From: Nitratifractor sp.
GTDB lineage: Bacteria > Campylobacterota > Campylobacteria > Campylobacterales > Sulfurovaceae
DNA length: 13,658 nucleotides
Direction: 5' to 3'
NCBI GenBank assembly: GCA_015485845.1
Contig: WFSU01000113.1
Coordinates: forward strand, 1 to 13,658
Both the position numbers and the translations under genes were made by a program. Below the pieces are notes generated by a model. The model did no database searches. It was not told where the DNA came from and saw only the letters and a list, made by a program, of their open reading frames with translations. Positions 1-5,758 of the stretch are shown one piece after another; the first letter of the stretch is position 1; each line of letters opens with the position of its first letter.

Positions 1-21
1 CACCAATCACCAATCACCAAA
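1..21. repeat. CACCAAT short tandem repeat at window edge
   Basis: Two full copies of CACCAAT are followed by a third copy that differs in the last base. The array is cut by the window edge, so its full copy number is unknown. It lies upstream of the vapBC promoter region and has no visible function. Confidence 0.5.
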
Positions 22-63
22 AGCCCTACTCAAACCCTAAGAGTCCACAAAGAAAAAACCAAT

Positions 64-91
64 TATACTTACACATATACTTTCATAAGGA
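64..91 (+). promoter_or_regulatory. Putative vapBC promoter/operator with TATACTT direct repeat and RBS
   Basis: TATACTT occurs at 64-70 and again at 76-82, twelve bases apart, about one helical turn. Either copy could serve as a -10 box. An AAGGA ribosome binding site at 87-91 sits 8 bases before the antitoxin ATG. VapBC-type operons are usually autorepressed by the toxin-antitoxin complex at repeated sites over the promoter, so the duplicated heptamer is a reasonable operator candidate. That role is inference. Confidence 0.4.
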
Positions 92-99
92 TCGCACTC

Positions 100-330
100 A
101 TGGCGCAAGTGACAATTTATCTTCCCAATGATCTCGAAACCACCGTCAAAGCCACCGCCAAAGCACTCAATCTCTCCATCAGTAAGTTTATCGCTTCCCT
201 TCTCGAAGAAAAAGTCCAAAACGAATGGGGGTCGGATATCCGCAAACTCTCAGGTGCCTGGGATGATTTTCCCTCTCTCGATGAGATACGAACCGCGCAG
301 GGACAGGATGTCCCCCGGGAGGCATTTTGA
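100..330 (+). CDS. vapB: Ribbon-helix-helix antitoxin (VapB/CopG type)
   Basis: A 76-residue protein. Residues 3-40 have the ribbon-helix-helix pattern: a beta strand (VTIYLPNDL) followed by two helices that include the SISKFIASLLEE segment. Such proteins bind operator DNA as dimers. The C-terminal tail (GAWDDFPSLDEIR, about residues 52-64) is of the kind that wraps around and inhibits a partner PIN-domain toxin. The stop codon overlaps the start of the PIN gene by one base (TGATG), so the two are translationally coupled, as is usual for antitoxin-first TA operons. The ATG start is supported by AAGGA 8 bases upstream. It is expected to neutralise VapC and repress its own operon. The name vapB is assigned by pairing; antitoxins of this fold are also called CopG-like. 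Confidence 0.88.
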   Translation: MAQVTIYLPNDLETTVKATAKALNLSISKFIASLLEEKVQNEWGSDIRKLSGAWDDFPSLDEIRTAQGQDVPREAF

Positions 331-722
331 TGTACTTGCTCGATACCAATACGCTCATCTACTTCTTCAAAGGGATGGGCAACGTTGAGGCACACCTTTT
401 TGCTCATACCCCCAAGGAGATTTTCATCCCCTCTCTTGTGATCTACGAACTGGAAGTGGGGATTGCCAAATCCACGATGCCCCACAAACGGCAGCAACAA
501 CTCGCCACTCTGCTGAGCCAGATCACCGTCATCGACTTCAGCCAGCACGAAGCCCGAACCGCCGCCACCATCCGTGCCACCCTCGAAACCCAAGGCGCTC
601 CCATTGGTCCCATCGACACCCTCATCGCCGGATGCGCCCTGGCAAACAGGCTTACCCTTGTGACACACAATACACGGGAATTCGGACGAGTGGAAGGGTT
701 GGGGCTGGAGGATTGGTTCTAA
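330..722 (+). CDS. vapC: PIN-domain ribonuclease toxin VapC
   Basis: A 130-residue single PIN domain, the usual size for VapC toxins, which are Mg/Mn-dependent endoribonucleases that often cut tRNA or rRNA. The acidic active-site residues are visible: D5 in the LDTNTLIY motif, E40 in YELEVG, and D96 in GPIDTLIAG. N114 in THNTREF takes the fourth position, which is common in this family. The C-terminal NTREF...LGLEDWF pattern is also characteristic. The ATG at 330 overlaps the antitoxin stop and is preceded by GGGAGG at 317-322; an in-frame TTG at 327 would add only one residue and is less likely. No frameshift or missing residue is seen, so the toxin looks intact. The cellular RNA target cannot be read from the sequence. 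Confidence 0.92.
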   Translation: MYLLDTNTLIYFFKGMGNVEAHLFAHTPKEIFIPSLVIYELEVGIAKSTMPHKRQQQLATLLSQITVIDFSQHEARTAATIRATLETQGAPIGPIDTLIAGCALANRLTLVTHNTREFGRVEGLGLEDWF

Positions 723-735
723 TTTTACCCCTCAT

Positions 736-812
736 TTTACTTCGGTTAAACTTCCGCTCCTACAATTCGGACTGTAAATCACCGATGCCCATGAGGCATC
801 GTTCCAAAGGAG
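736..812 (+). promoter_or_regulatory. Upstream region of hsp20-like gene: candidate -10, 7-bp hairpin, RBS
   Basis: TACAAT at 761-766 is a possible -10 box, with only a weak T-rich -35 region (TTTACT, 736-741). Downstream lies a perfect 7-bp inverted repeat, CGATGCC (783-789) and GGCATCG (795-801), with a 5-base loop. It ends six bases before the ribosome binding site AAGGAG (807-812). The hairpin would sit in the mRNA leader next to the ribosome site, or act as a protein operator. It does not match the CIRCE element of HrcA. Its role is unknown. Confidence 0.4.
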
Positions 813-818
813 TCTATC

Positions 819-1442
819 ATGAAAAAACCCTTGAAAGTCGTAGGTCTCATTGCTCTGCTCGGAGCACTCGGTATCGCCAGTGTCCAAGTCCAAAAAGTCA
901 GCTCCGTCCCCTCCAACACCCAGCCCGCTGCATCCACAGACCCCTTCGCCCAGATGGACAAAATCTTTGCGATCCAAATGGAAGAGATGCGTCGCATGCA
1001 GCAGCAAATGGATGCGATGTTCCAAAACTTCGGACAAAACTTCCAGACCCCTGCCCTCATGCAGACCCCCCATCTGATCCACTCATCCGGCGTGCTTAGC
1101 TCCGGTTTTCAGGACAAAGGAGATCACTACGCACTCACCATCCGCATCCATGATCTCAAAAATGCCAAGGTGAACATCACGTCCGAAAACAACATGCTCA
1201 CCGTCACCACCCAATCGCAGAACAAACAGGAACAAACCAAAGGCAACTACGGCAAAGTGATCAGTTTCGCCAGCAGCAGCTCCACCCAGAGCTTCACCCT
1301 CCCGCCTGACGCCGATCCAGCCACGATCAAAGCGGAGCAAAAAGACAACACCATCACGATTACCCTGAAAAAGAAAAAAGGTGCTGTATCCAAAACCAAA
1401 GTGATCCCGATCCAAAAGAAAGACGGAAACAAAACCAAATAA
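819..1442 (+). CDS. Exported Hsp20/alpha-crystallin family protein with Met-rich segment
   Basis: A 207-residue protein. Residues 1-22 form a signal peptide or N-terminal membrane anchor (KK start, then the hydrophobic stretch VVGLIALLGALGIA), so it should act in the periplasm. Residues 44-76 are rich in Met and Gln, with six methionines between positions 46 and 67, and probably form an amphipathic helix. Residues about 93-186 read as an alpha-crystallin domain: SGFQDKGDHYALTIRIHDL, then ENNMLTVTTQ, then the closing AEQKDNTITITLKKK pattern. The tail is very lysine-rich. Small heat-shock proteins hold unfolding proteins without using ATP; most are cytoplasmic, so export is notable. The start is supported by AAGGAG 6 bases upstream. 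It is a single gene, followed by a strong hairpin. Family assignment rests on the domain pattern only. Confidence 0.8.
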   Translation: MKKPLKVVGLIALLGALGIASVQVQKVSSVPSNTQPAASTDPFAQMDKIFAIQMEEMRRMQQQMDAMFQNFGQNFQTPALMQTPHLIHSSGVLSSGFQDKGDHYALTIRIHDLKNAKVNITSENNMLTVTTQSQNKQEQTKGNYGKVISFASSSSTQSFTLPPDADPATIKAEQKDNTITITLKKKKGAVSKTKVIPIQKKDGNKTK

Positions 1443-1451
1443 GCACCTACT

Positions 1452-1477
1452 CGTTCCATATCTCCCGATATGGAACG
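1452..1477. terminator. Perfect 11-bp hairpin, possible terminator without U tract
   Basis: CGTTCCATATC and GATATGGAACG form a perfect 11-bp stem with a TCCC loop, nine bases after the hsp20-like stop codon. No T run follows on either strand, so it is not a canonical Rho-independent terminator. It could stop transcription inefficiently, protect the 3' end of the upstream mRNA, or serve as a binding site for the AraC-family regulator whose gene begins 39 bases downstream. Confidence 0.5.
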
Positions 1478-1503
1478 CCCGACTACACCAAACAAGATTT
1501 GGC

Positions 1504-1509
1504 TACAAT
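1504..1509 (+). promoter_or_regulatory. Putative -10 box directly before the araC-family start codon
   Basis: TACAAT lies six bases before the ATG at 1516, and there is no Shine-Dalgarno sequence in the bases between (ACCCCC). Transcription from this box would start at or next to the ATG, which suggests a leaderless mRNA. Confidence 0.4.
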
Positions 1510-1515
1510 ACCCCC

Positions 1516-2262
1516 ATGAAACCTACCTACCTTCTCGTCAAAAGTACCTTTACTGACCAAAACTATCCTCGGCATGCTCACGATGGGTATTCCATCTCGT
1601 TGGTGCTGGAGGGATTGCATCGTTTTGTTGTCGAGGGGGAGGAAGTGGAAGCAAACGAGGGGACGGTGCGGGTGGTGCATCCTTTTGAAATGCATGAGAC
1701 GTGGATGAGTACGTGGGTACACATGAACCTCTCGATCCCGACAACACAGATTGAGGTACGGGCGCACTTGATGGATATCGAAGTACCGGTAGTGTTTCAC
1801 CGGCTGATCCATGATCCTCACCTCAACGATATGATCTCAAACCTGCACAATACAACCGATACGGCAAAGAACGATCGACTAATCCTTGCTCTCATCGACT
1901 ATTTATTGTTGCATCATACGTATGAGACTCCCGAAGCCAAACGTTCCACCTCTCACGATCCCGTTCTGCAACAAGCCCGCGCTTATCTCCATGCTCATGC
2001 TGATTCGCCCGAAATCGACCTCGATGCCGTCGCGCGTGAAGCTCACATGAGCAAATACCACTTCCTCCGACGCTTCAAACAAACCTTTGAGCGCACGCCC
2101 CACCAGTATCTCCAAAATCTCAGGATCGATTGCGTCCGCATGAAACTGGCACAAAAGATTTCGCTTGCCGAAGCAGCCCTCTCCTGCGGTTTCTACGATC
2201 AGTCCCACATGATCAAAACGTACAAGAAATTTTATGGGCACACGCCCAAAGAGGTCAAATAA
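1516..2262 (+). CDS. AraC/XylS-family transcriptional regulator
   Basis: A 248-residue protein. The N-terminal half (about residues 15-90) has the cupin-type ligand-binding pattern of AraC regulators: HAHDGYSISLVLEG at 20-33 and VVHPFEMHE at 53-61, with histidines at 20, 22, 55 and 60. The C-terminal 100 residues carry the paired helix-turn-helix domain: IDLDAVAREAHMSKYHFLRRFKQ (about 167-189) and SLAEAALSCGFYDQSHMIKTYKKFYGHTP (about 216-244), the second ending in the usual GxTP motif. No ribosome binding site precedes the ATG. The gene lies just upstream, in the same direction, of a LysE-family exporter, an arrangement common for AraC-type regulators that control an efflux gene. That control, and the ligand, are inference. 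Confidence 0.9.
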   Translation: MKPTYLLVKSTFTDQNYPRHAHDGYSISLVLEGLHRFVVEGEEVEANEGTVRVVHPFEMHETWMSTWVHMNLSIPTTQIEVRAHLMDIEVPVVFHRLIHDPHLNDMISNLHNTTDTAKNDRLILALIDYLLLHHTYETPEAKRSTSHDPVLQQARAYLHAHADSPEIDLDAVAREAHMSKYHFLRRFKQTFERTPHQYLQNLRIDCVRMKLAQKISLAEAALSCGFYDQSHMIKTYKKFYGHTPKEVK

Positions 2263-2299
2263 AAGCAATTTTTTCCTATACACTCATCAACAAATCCTC

Positions 2300-2332
2300 T
2301 ATAATACCGCCAAAAAAGTCAACGCTAAAGAG
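2300..2332 (+). promoter_or_regulatory. Putative promoter and RBS of the exporter gene
   Basis: A consensus TATAAT at 2300-2305 follows a T-rich stretch (2270-2275), typical of Campylobacterota promoters that lack a clear -35 box. AAAGAG at 2327-2332 precedes the ATG at 2339 by six bases. This box also argues against longer in-frame starts that would begin inside the araC-family gene. Confidence 0.55.
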
Positions 2333-2338
2333 CCACTA

Positions 2339-2962
2339 ATGAGTATGGACATTTACCTCAACTACCTCCTCATCGCATTCCTCACCATCACCAGCCCCGG
2401 TGCCGCCATCCTGCTGGCGATCAACAATGCCATGCGAATGGATCTGGGAGCTGTGCTCTACTCGACACTGGGCAATATCCTCGGGCTCCTGCTCCTGGCC
2501 TCTGTGGCGATGTTCGGTGTAGGCGTGCTGTTCAAAACGTCGCCCATCTTCTACACGCTGCTCAAATGGTCGGGAGGTGCCTACCTCGTCTATCTCGGTA
2601 TCGGGCAGATGCGCAACCATCACACCCACCTTACCCTTACGGTCAAAGGTCATCACCAGCACTATGACCGATGGCCTCTCTTCCGCAAAGGTTTCCTTGT
2701 CGCAGCGACCAACCCGAAGCCAATCCTTTTCTTCAGCGCGATCTTCCCCCTCTTCATGGATCCCTCACGCAACACATTGGTACAATTCGGGATCATGACC
2801 GGAACCTTTCTGGTGATCTCATTCGCATCACTGATGACCTACGGCTACCTCTCAGCCCATGCCAAAGCATGGTTTTTTGATGAGGCGAAACTGAAGGGCT
2901 TTTATCGGATATCCGGGGTATTGTTTGTGATGATGGGGGTAGGATTAGCGTGGTTTGGGTAA
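2339..2962 (+). CDS. LysE/RhtB-family exporter with His-rich loop
   Basis: A 207-residue inner-membrane protein with about six hydrophobic segments, the normal size for the LysE/RhtB amino-acid exporter superfamily. Family features are visible: SPGAAILLAINNAMRMDLGA (19-38) near the N-terminus, LLKWSGGAYLVYLGI (74-88), and FRKGFLVAATNPKPILFFSAIFPLF (115-139), where NPK is the conserved motif. The loop at 94-110 holds six histidines (94, 95, 97, 105, 106, 108), which is unusual and suggests metal binding or pH response. The start at 2339 is chosen because it has AAAGAG and a TATAAT box upstream; longer in-frame starts lack both. Substrates in the family include amino acids, homoserine lactones and some toxic compounds; the substrate here is unknown. 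Confidence 0.88.
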   Translation: MSMDIYLNYLLIAFLTITSPGAAILLAINNAMRMDLGAVLYSTLGNILGLLLLASVAMFGVGVLFKTSPIFYTLLKWSGGAYLVYLGIGQMRNHHTHLTLTVKGHHQHYDRWPLFRKGFLVAATNPKPILFFSAIFPLFMDPSRNTLVQFGIMTGTFLVISFASLMTYGYLSAHAKAWFFDEAKLKGFYRISGVLFVMMGVGLAWFG

Positions 2963-2993
2963 AATCCATTCTGAAATTTTCCAAAGGCTCCCA

Positions 2994-3365
2994 ATGAAAC
3001 TCTACGGCATCACCACCTGCGACACCGTGCGCAAGGCACGCAAGACTCTCAAAGAACACGGCATCGACTACACTTTCGTCGATATGCGCAAGACTCCAGT
3101 AGAATGTGAGACGATCGACCGGTGGCTGGCACACGTATCTATCGAAGTGCTGTTCAACAAACGGGGTACGACTTACCGCAAACTGGGGCTCAAAGAGATG
3201 AACCTCGACGCAGCAGGGATGCGGGAGTGGCTGTGCAAAGAGAACACCCTCATCAAGCGCCCTGTCATCGAGACCGATGACGGGGAAGTGATCGTAGGAT
3301 TTGATGCCGGGCGCTACTCCACCCTCAACGAGCGCATCCGGTTGACCGCCGAAGCGAGTTCGTAG
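2994..3365 (+). CDS. ArsC/YffB-family thioredoxin-fold protein
   Basis: A 123-residue protein beginning MKLYGITTCDTVRKA, the signature of the ArsC/Spx/YffB family, with the redox cysteine at C9. The family's central pattern (EVLFNKRGTTYRKLG, 51-65) and the conserved Arg-Pro pair after LIK (R89-P90) are present. The form resembles the short YffB-type group rather than a proven arsenate reductase: true ArsC links cysteine chemistry to glutathione or glutaredoxin, while the job of YffB-like proteins is poorly known. The ATG at 2994 has AAAGG six bases upstream; an in-frame start at 2955 inside the exporter gene lacks support. It follows the exporter by 31 bases, so the two are probably co-transcribed. 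Its 3' end overlaps the convergent ATPase gene by 52 bases. Confidence 0.85.
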   Translation: MKLYGITTCDTVRKARKTLKEHGIDYTFVDMRKTPVECETIDRWLAHVSIEVLFNKRGTTYRKLGLKEMNLDAAGMREWLCKENTLIKRPVIETDDGEVIVGFDAGRYSTLNERIRLTAEASS

Positions 3366-5050
3366 CGGCGGGGGCGGGAGAGGGTGCCGGGGTAGGGGTG
3401 CTCGAGGGCGGCGAGTCCTTCGCGGTCGATCAGCGCTTCGAGGGCATCGAGGAGGCTCACGAAGGACAGTGAGGCATCCGCCGCCTCCAGCTGCCGGTAC
3501 ATCGCATGGATCATCCACCCCAGCGCCAGCGTCTGCGGGGCTTCGATCAGCTGCACCACGTCGGAGAGATCGACGAGATCCATGCCGTATTCGAGTTTGC
3601 GCCGTGCCTGACGCAGCGGCTTGATCCGGACGGGGACGATTTTGGCGAGTCGGCGGTTGGTAAACGACGGGTCGAAATTGCCGGGGAGGAGACGGCGGGG
3701 TGCCGGAAGGGCAAACGACTCCGCCCCGCTCCCATCGTCCCACCCGATCGTCTCCCGTACCTGCTCAGTCACATCCCGGCACCGGTACGCCTCAAGCAGA
3801 AGCACCGTATCCGCCCGACGGAGAAACAACCCCAACCCCCCGGCCACCAGCACCGTGGAGATGCCGTGGGTGTGCCACAGGCTCCGCACCGTCTCGTAGA
3901 GGGGACGGATCGGCTCCCGCTCCGGGGGGATGATCCGGGCGATCAAATCATCCCGGACGAGGAGGTTGGTCGCGCAGCTGTCTTCGTCGAGGAGGAGGAG
4001 GCGCGATCCCGCTTCGATCGCTTCGACGATCGCCGCCGCCTGGGACGTGCTGCCGCTGGCATCGTCGGTGGAGAAGCGATCCGTCTCCCGCCCGCCCGGC
4101 AGCTCCCGGATAAACGGGTGGATATCGACCCGTCGGACGCTCCGCCCCTCTTCCGAGCGGAGCATCACCCCGTCGGCACGAGTCACGACCCGCTCCCGTC
4201 CGTCACCGGGGACGTGGGGATAGACCCCCTCGGTGATTGCCTGAAGGAGGGTCGATTTACCGTGGAAACCGCCGCCGGTGATCACCGTCACCCCCTCGGG
4301 GAGCGCCATCCCGGTCAACGATCCCGAAGGGACGTCCACACTCACCCGCAGCGTTTCGGGGGCGGCAAACGGCATGGCATCGTCTGAAGCCATCGGACGG
4401 GGATCGACCCCGCTCCGGCGCGGCAGGATCGCCCCGTCAGGGACGAAGACGATCCACCCGTGGCGACGCATCGCCGCCGCAATCGCCGCCCGATCCTCCA
4501 GCACCGATACCGTCGCCTCAAGTTGCCGGACTGCCTCGGCCTCGTAGGCCTCATACGCAAACGTAAACCGGGCAATCGCCGGGATCTCCTCGTCCACCAT
4601 CGCAACCGCCTGCTCGGCATCGAAACTCCCGCCTCCGCCGACACGGGAGGGGAAACTGACCATGAACCGCAGCACAATCCCCGCCGCCGTCACCTCCACG
4701 GCATCCCGCGCGACGATGATCTGCGAGAGATCCACCGTATGGAGCGAGCCGGAACCGTCCGACCCCCGGTTGGGGACGGAGAGCGTCTCGATCCCCCGAT
4801 GAAACCGCCGGATCAAAAAATCCTCAAGCCCCCGCCGCGCCGTCGGATCGTCCAGAAACCGATCGGGAAACATACACGCCTCCCGCTCCAGCGCCATCTC
4901 GGCAATGGACGCCGGATGAGCACCGGGACTCCCCTGAATGTGCCGAAACGTCAGCGTAAACGACGGATAGCAGTACGTACCCCGCAACCGCTGAACAGCA
5001 CCGAATGGTTTGCGATCAAGCTGCCGGATCGTACGGATCAGACGTTCCAT
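3314..5050 (-). CDS. ABC-class P-loop ATPase (COG3044 / MRB1590-like)
   Basis: A 578-residue soluble protein of the ABC-class ATPase family (COG3044), without membrane segments. The N-terminal region (1-240) includes the family's FPSRVGGGG... segment near 133. The Walker A motif is GGGFHGKST at 259-267. A degenerate ABC signature, ASGSTSQAA, lies at 331-339, and Walker B, RLLLLDEDSCATN, at 350-362. The segment VLVAGGLGLF (400-409) stands in the place of the H-loop. The C-terminal domain ends in the family pattern RPRRYELASAVNRMRSLRV. The trypanosome RNA-editing ATPase MRB1590 is a distant relative, so nucleic-acid binding is plausible, but the bacterial role is unknown and some databases mislabel the family. 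The start is supported by AGGAAG five bases upstream. The gene is strikingly GC-rich compared with its neighbours, and shadow reading frames cover both strands. Confidence 0.88.
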   Translation of the reverse strand: MERLIRTIRQLDRKPFGAVQRLRGTYCYPSFTLTFRHIQGSPGAHPASIAEMALEREACMFPDRFLDDPTARRGLEDFLIRRFHRGIETLSVPNRGSDGSGSLHTVDLSQIIVARDAVEVTAAGIVLRFMVSFPSRVGGGGSFDAEQAVAMVDEEIPAIARFTFAYEAYEAEAVRQLEATVSVLEDRAAIAAAMRRHGWIVFVPDGAILPRRSGVDPRPMASDDAMPFAAPETLRVSVDVPSGSLTGMALPEGVTVITGGGFHGKSTLLQAITEGVYPHVPGDGRERVVTRADGVMLRSEEGRSVRRVDIHPFIRELPGGRETDRFSTDDASGSTSQAAAIVEAIEAGSRLLLLDEDSCATNLLVRDDLIARIIPPEREPIRPLYETVRSLWHTHGISTVLVAGGLGLFLRRADTVLLLEAYRCRDVTEQVRETIGWDDGSGAESFALPAPRRLLPGNFDPSFTNRRLAKIVPVRIKPLRQARRKLEYGMDLVDLSDVVQLIEAPQTLALGWMIHAMYRQLEAADASLSFVSLLDALEALIDREGLAALEHPYPGTLSRPRRYELASAVNRMRSLRVE

Positions 5051-5199
5051 TTTTTCTTCCTGTCTGCATTTGAAGGCATCTCCAGGATGTTTTTTGTCCG
5101 ATGCGACAAAGGAGCACTCAACCCATGCAATGGGCGCTTGCGTCTGCGACTGCCAGAGTATCGGGCAAAAAACATCCCCCCCTTGAAGATGGCCTTGAT
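5051..5199 (-). promoter_or_regulatory. Long self-complementary leader upstream of the ABC-class ATPase
   Basis: Read on the minus strand, AAGGCCATCT (5196-5187) pairs with AGATGCCTT (5081-5073) with one bulged base. Inside it, GGATGTTTTTTGCCCGAT (5177-5160) pairs with ATCGGACAAAAAACATCC (5102-5085) at 17 of 18 positions. A small internal hairpin, CCCAT-TGC-ATGGG, spans 5134-5122. The outer helix opens about three bases after the start predicted from the minus-strand promoter, and closes about ten bases before the ATPase ribosome site (5061-5056). This is the layout of a structured mRNA leader. On the plus strand the 18-bp helix is also complete, because the mismatch becomes a G-U pair, so a plus-strand RNA or a small inverted-repeat element remains possible. 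I do not recognise it as a known riboswitch, 6S RNA or SRP RNA. Confidence 0.55.
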
Positions 5200-5204
5200 C
5201 TCCT

Positions 5205-5213
5205 ATTATACCA
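5205..5213 (-). promoter_or_regulatory. Extended -10 promoter for the ABC-class ATPase
   Basis: On the minus strand the sequence reads TGGTATAAT, a perfect -10 box (5210-5205) with the extended TGn element. It would start transcription near 5198-5200, giving a leader of about 150 bases before the ATPase ATG. Confidence 0.6.
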
Positions 5214-5256
5214 CAGGAAGTTCACATACAAAAATTAATATTACTCTAACATTATT

Positions 5257-5293
5257 TATAATATAATCTAATATTAAACTATTTGTTCAAGGA
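5257..5293 (+). promoter_or_regulatory. Promoter and RBS of the DUF2231 gene
   Basis: Two overlapping perfect TATAAT boxes (5257-5262 and 5262-5267) lie in a very AT-rich stretch. AAGGA at 5289-5293 precedes the ATG by six bases. The promoter is divergent from that of the ATPase. Confidence 0.6.
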
Positions 5294-5299
5294 TCAGTC

Positions 5300-5752
5300 A
5301 TGAACGTACTTCATCCCCCCTTTGTCCACTTCGTCGTCGCCCTGCCGGTGGCAGCTTTTTTCTCTCAGATGACCTACCTCGCCACCCGGGAGACTGGCTA
5401 CTCCAAGGCCGCGTTCCGGATCATGGCGATGACATTTCTCGCATCCCTCTTCGCCCTCTATACCGGGATGAGCGATGCTCAGCGGATACTCGACGGACAC
5501 CACCTCCTCCCCGCCGGACTCTCCCTCCTCGCGACCCACAAAACCCTCGGGATCGTCACCGTCATCCTGCTGCTGGTAACGACAATCATCAAATGGCTTG
5601 CCGTCTCACGGAATTCCCTCCCCCTCGAAAAAGTCGCCGTACTTTTCATCGTCCTGACAGTTCTGACTGTCCTCTATCAGGGACGCCAGGGAGGAACACT
5701 CGTCTACCAGCACGGCGGCGGGATCGCCACGAAAGTGATCGACAAACGGTAA
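5300..5752 (+). CDS. DUF2231 four-helix membrane protein
   Basis: A 150-residue inner-membrane protein with four predicted helices (about 9-27, 39-56, 83-101 and 109-126). The start MNVLHPPFVHF, with histidines at 5 and 10, and the closing RQGGTLVYQHGGG segment (129-141, H138) are the conserved features of DUF2231. Further histidines at 67, 68 and 80 lie near membrane ends, so haem or metal binding is conceivable, as in other small four-helix redox membrane proteins, but this is not established. The gene stands alone behind its own promoter. It ends six bases before the stop codon of the convergent molybdoenzyme gene, with no terminator between them. Any functional tie to that enzyme is speculative. 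Confidence 0.85.
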   Translation: MNVLHPPFVHFVVALPVAAFFSQMTYLATRETGYSKAAFRIMAMTFLASLFALYTGMSDAQRILDGHHLLPAGLSLLATHKTLGIVTVILLLVTTIIKWLAVSRNSLPLEKVAVLFIVLTVLTVLYQGRQGGTLVYQHGGGIATKVIDKR

Positions 5753-5758
5753 GGGTAA

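Noticed and set aside
2234..2338. Longer start for the LysE-family gene
   Set aside because: It would overlap the araC-family gene and include the TATAAT promoter; the 2339 start has its own ribosome site and matches the family N-terminus.
2793..3743. Open frame of 316 codons on the minus strand
   Set aside because: It covers parts of three genes on both strands and its product is low-complexity Pro/Arg sequence, typical of a shadow frame.
3506..4387. Open frame of 293 codons on the plus strand
   Set aside because: It lies antisense to the well-supported ABC-class ATPase in GC-rich DNA, where long chance frames are expected, and its translation has no recognisable domain.
5085..5177. The 18-bp inverted repeat as ends of a miniature transposable element
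   Set aside because: No target-site duplication was visible next to the arms and the arms fit the transcript layout; a second genomic copy would be needed to revive the idea.
5051..5199. Identity of the leader as 6S RNA, SRP RNA or a known riboswitch
   Set aside because: The conserved SRP tetraloop region, the 6S central bubble layout and the TPP, cobalamin, fluoride and c-di-GMP motifs that I know were not found.
5125..5238. Plus-strand 37-codon frame with AAAGGAG ten bases upstream
   Set aside because: It sits inside the inverted-repeat leader, its start codon is within the inner hairpin, no plus-strand promoter was seen upstream, and the peptide resembles nothing known to me.
4460..5266. 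Open frame of 268 codons on the plus strand
   Set aside because: Also antisense to the ATPase and through the leader; very Arg/Pro-rich, without a ribosome site or family pattern.
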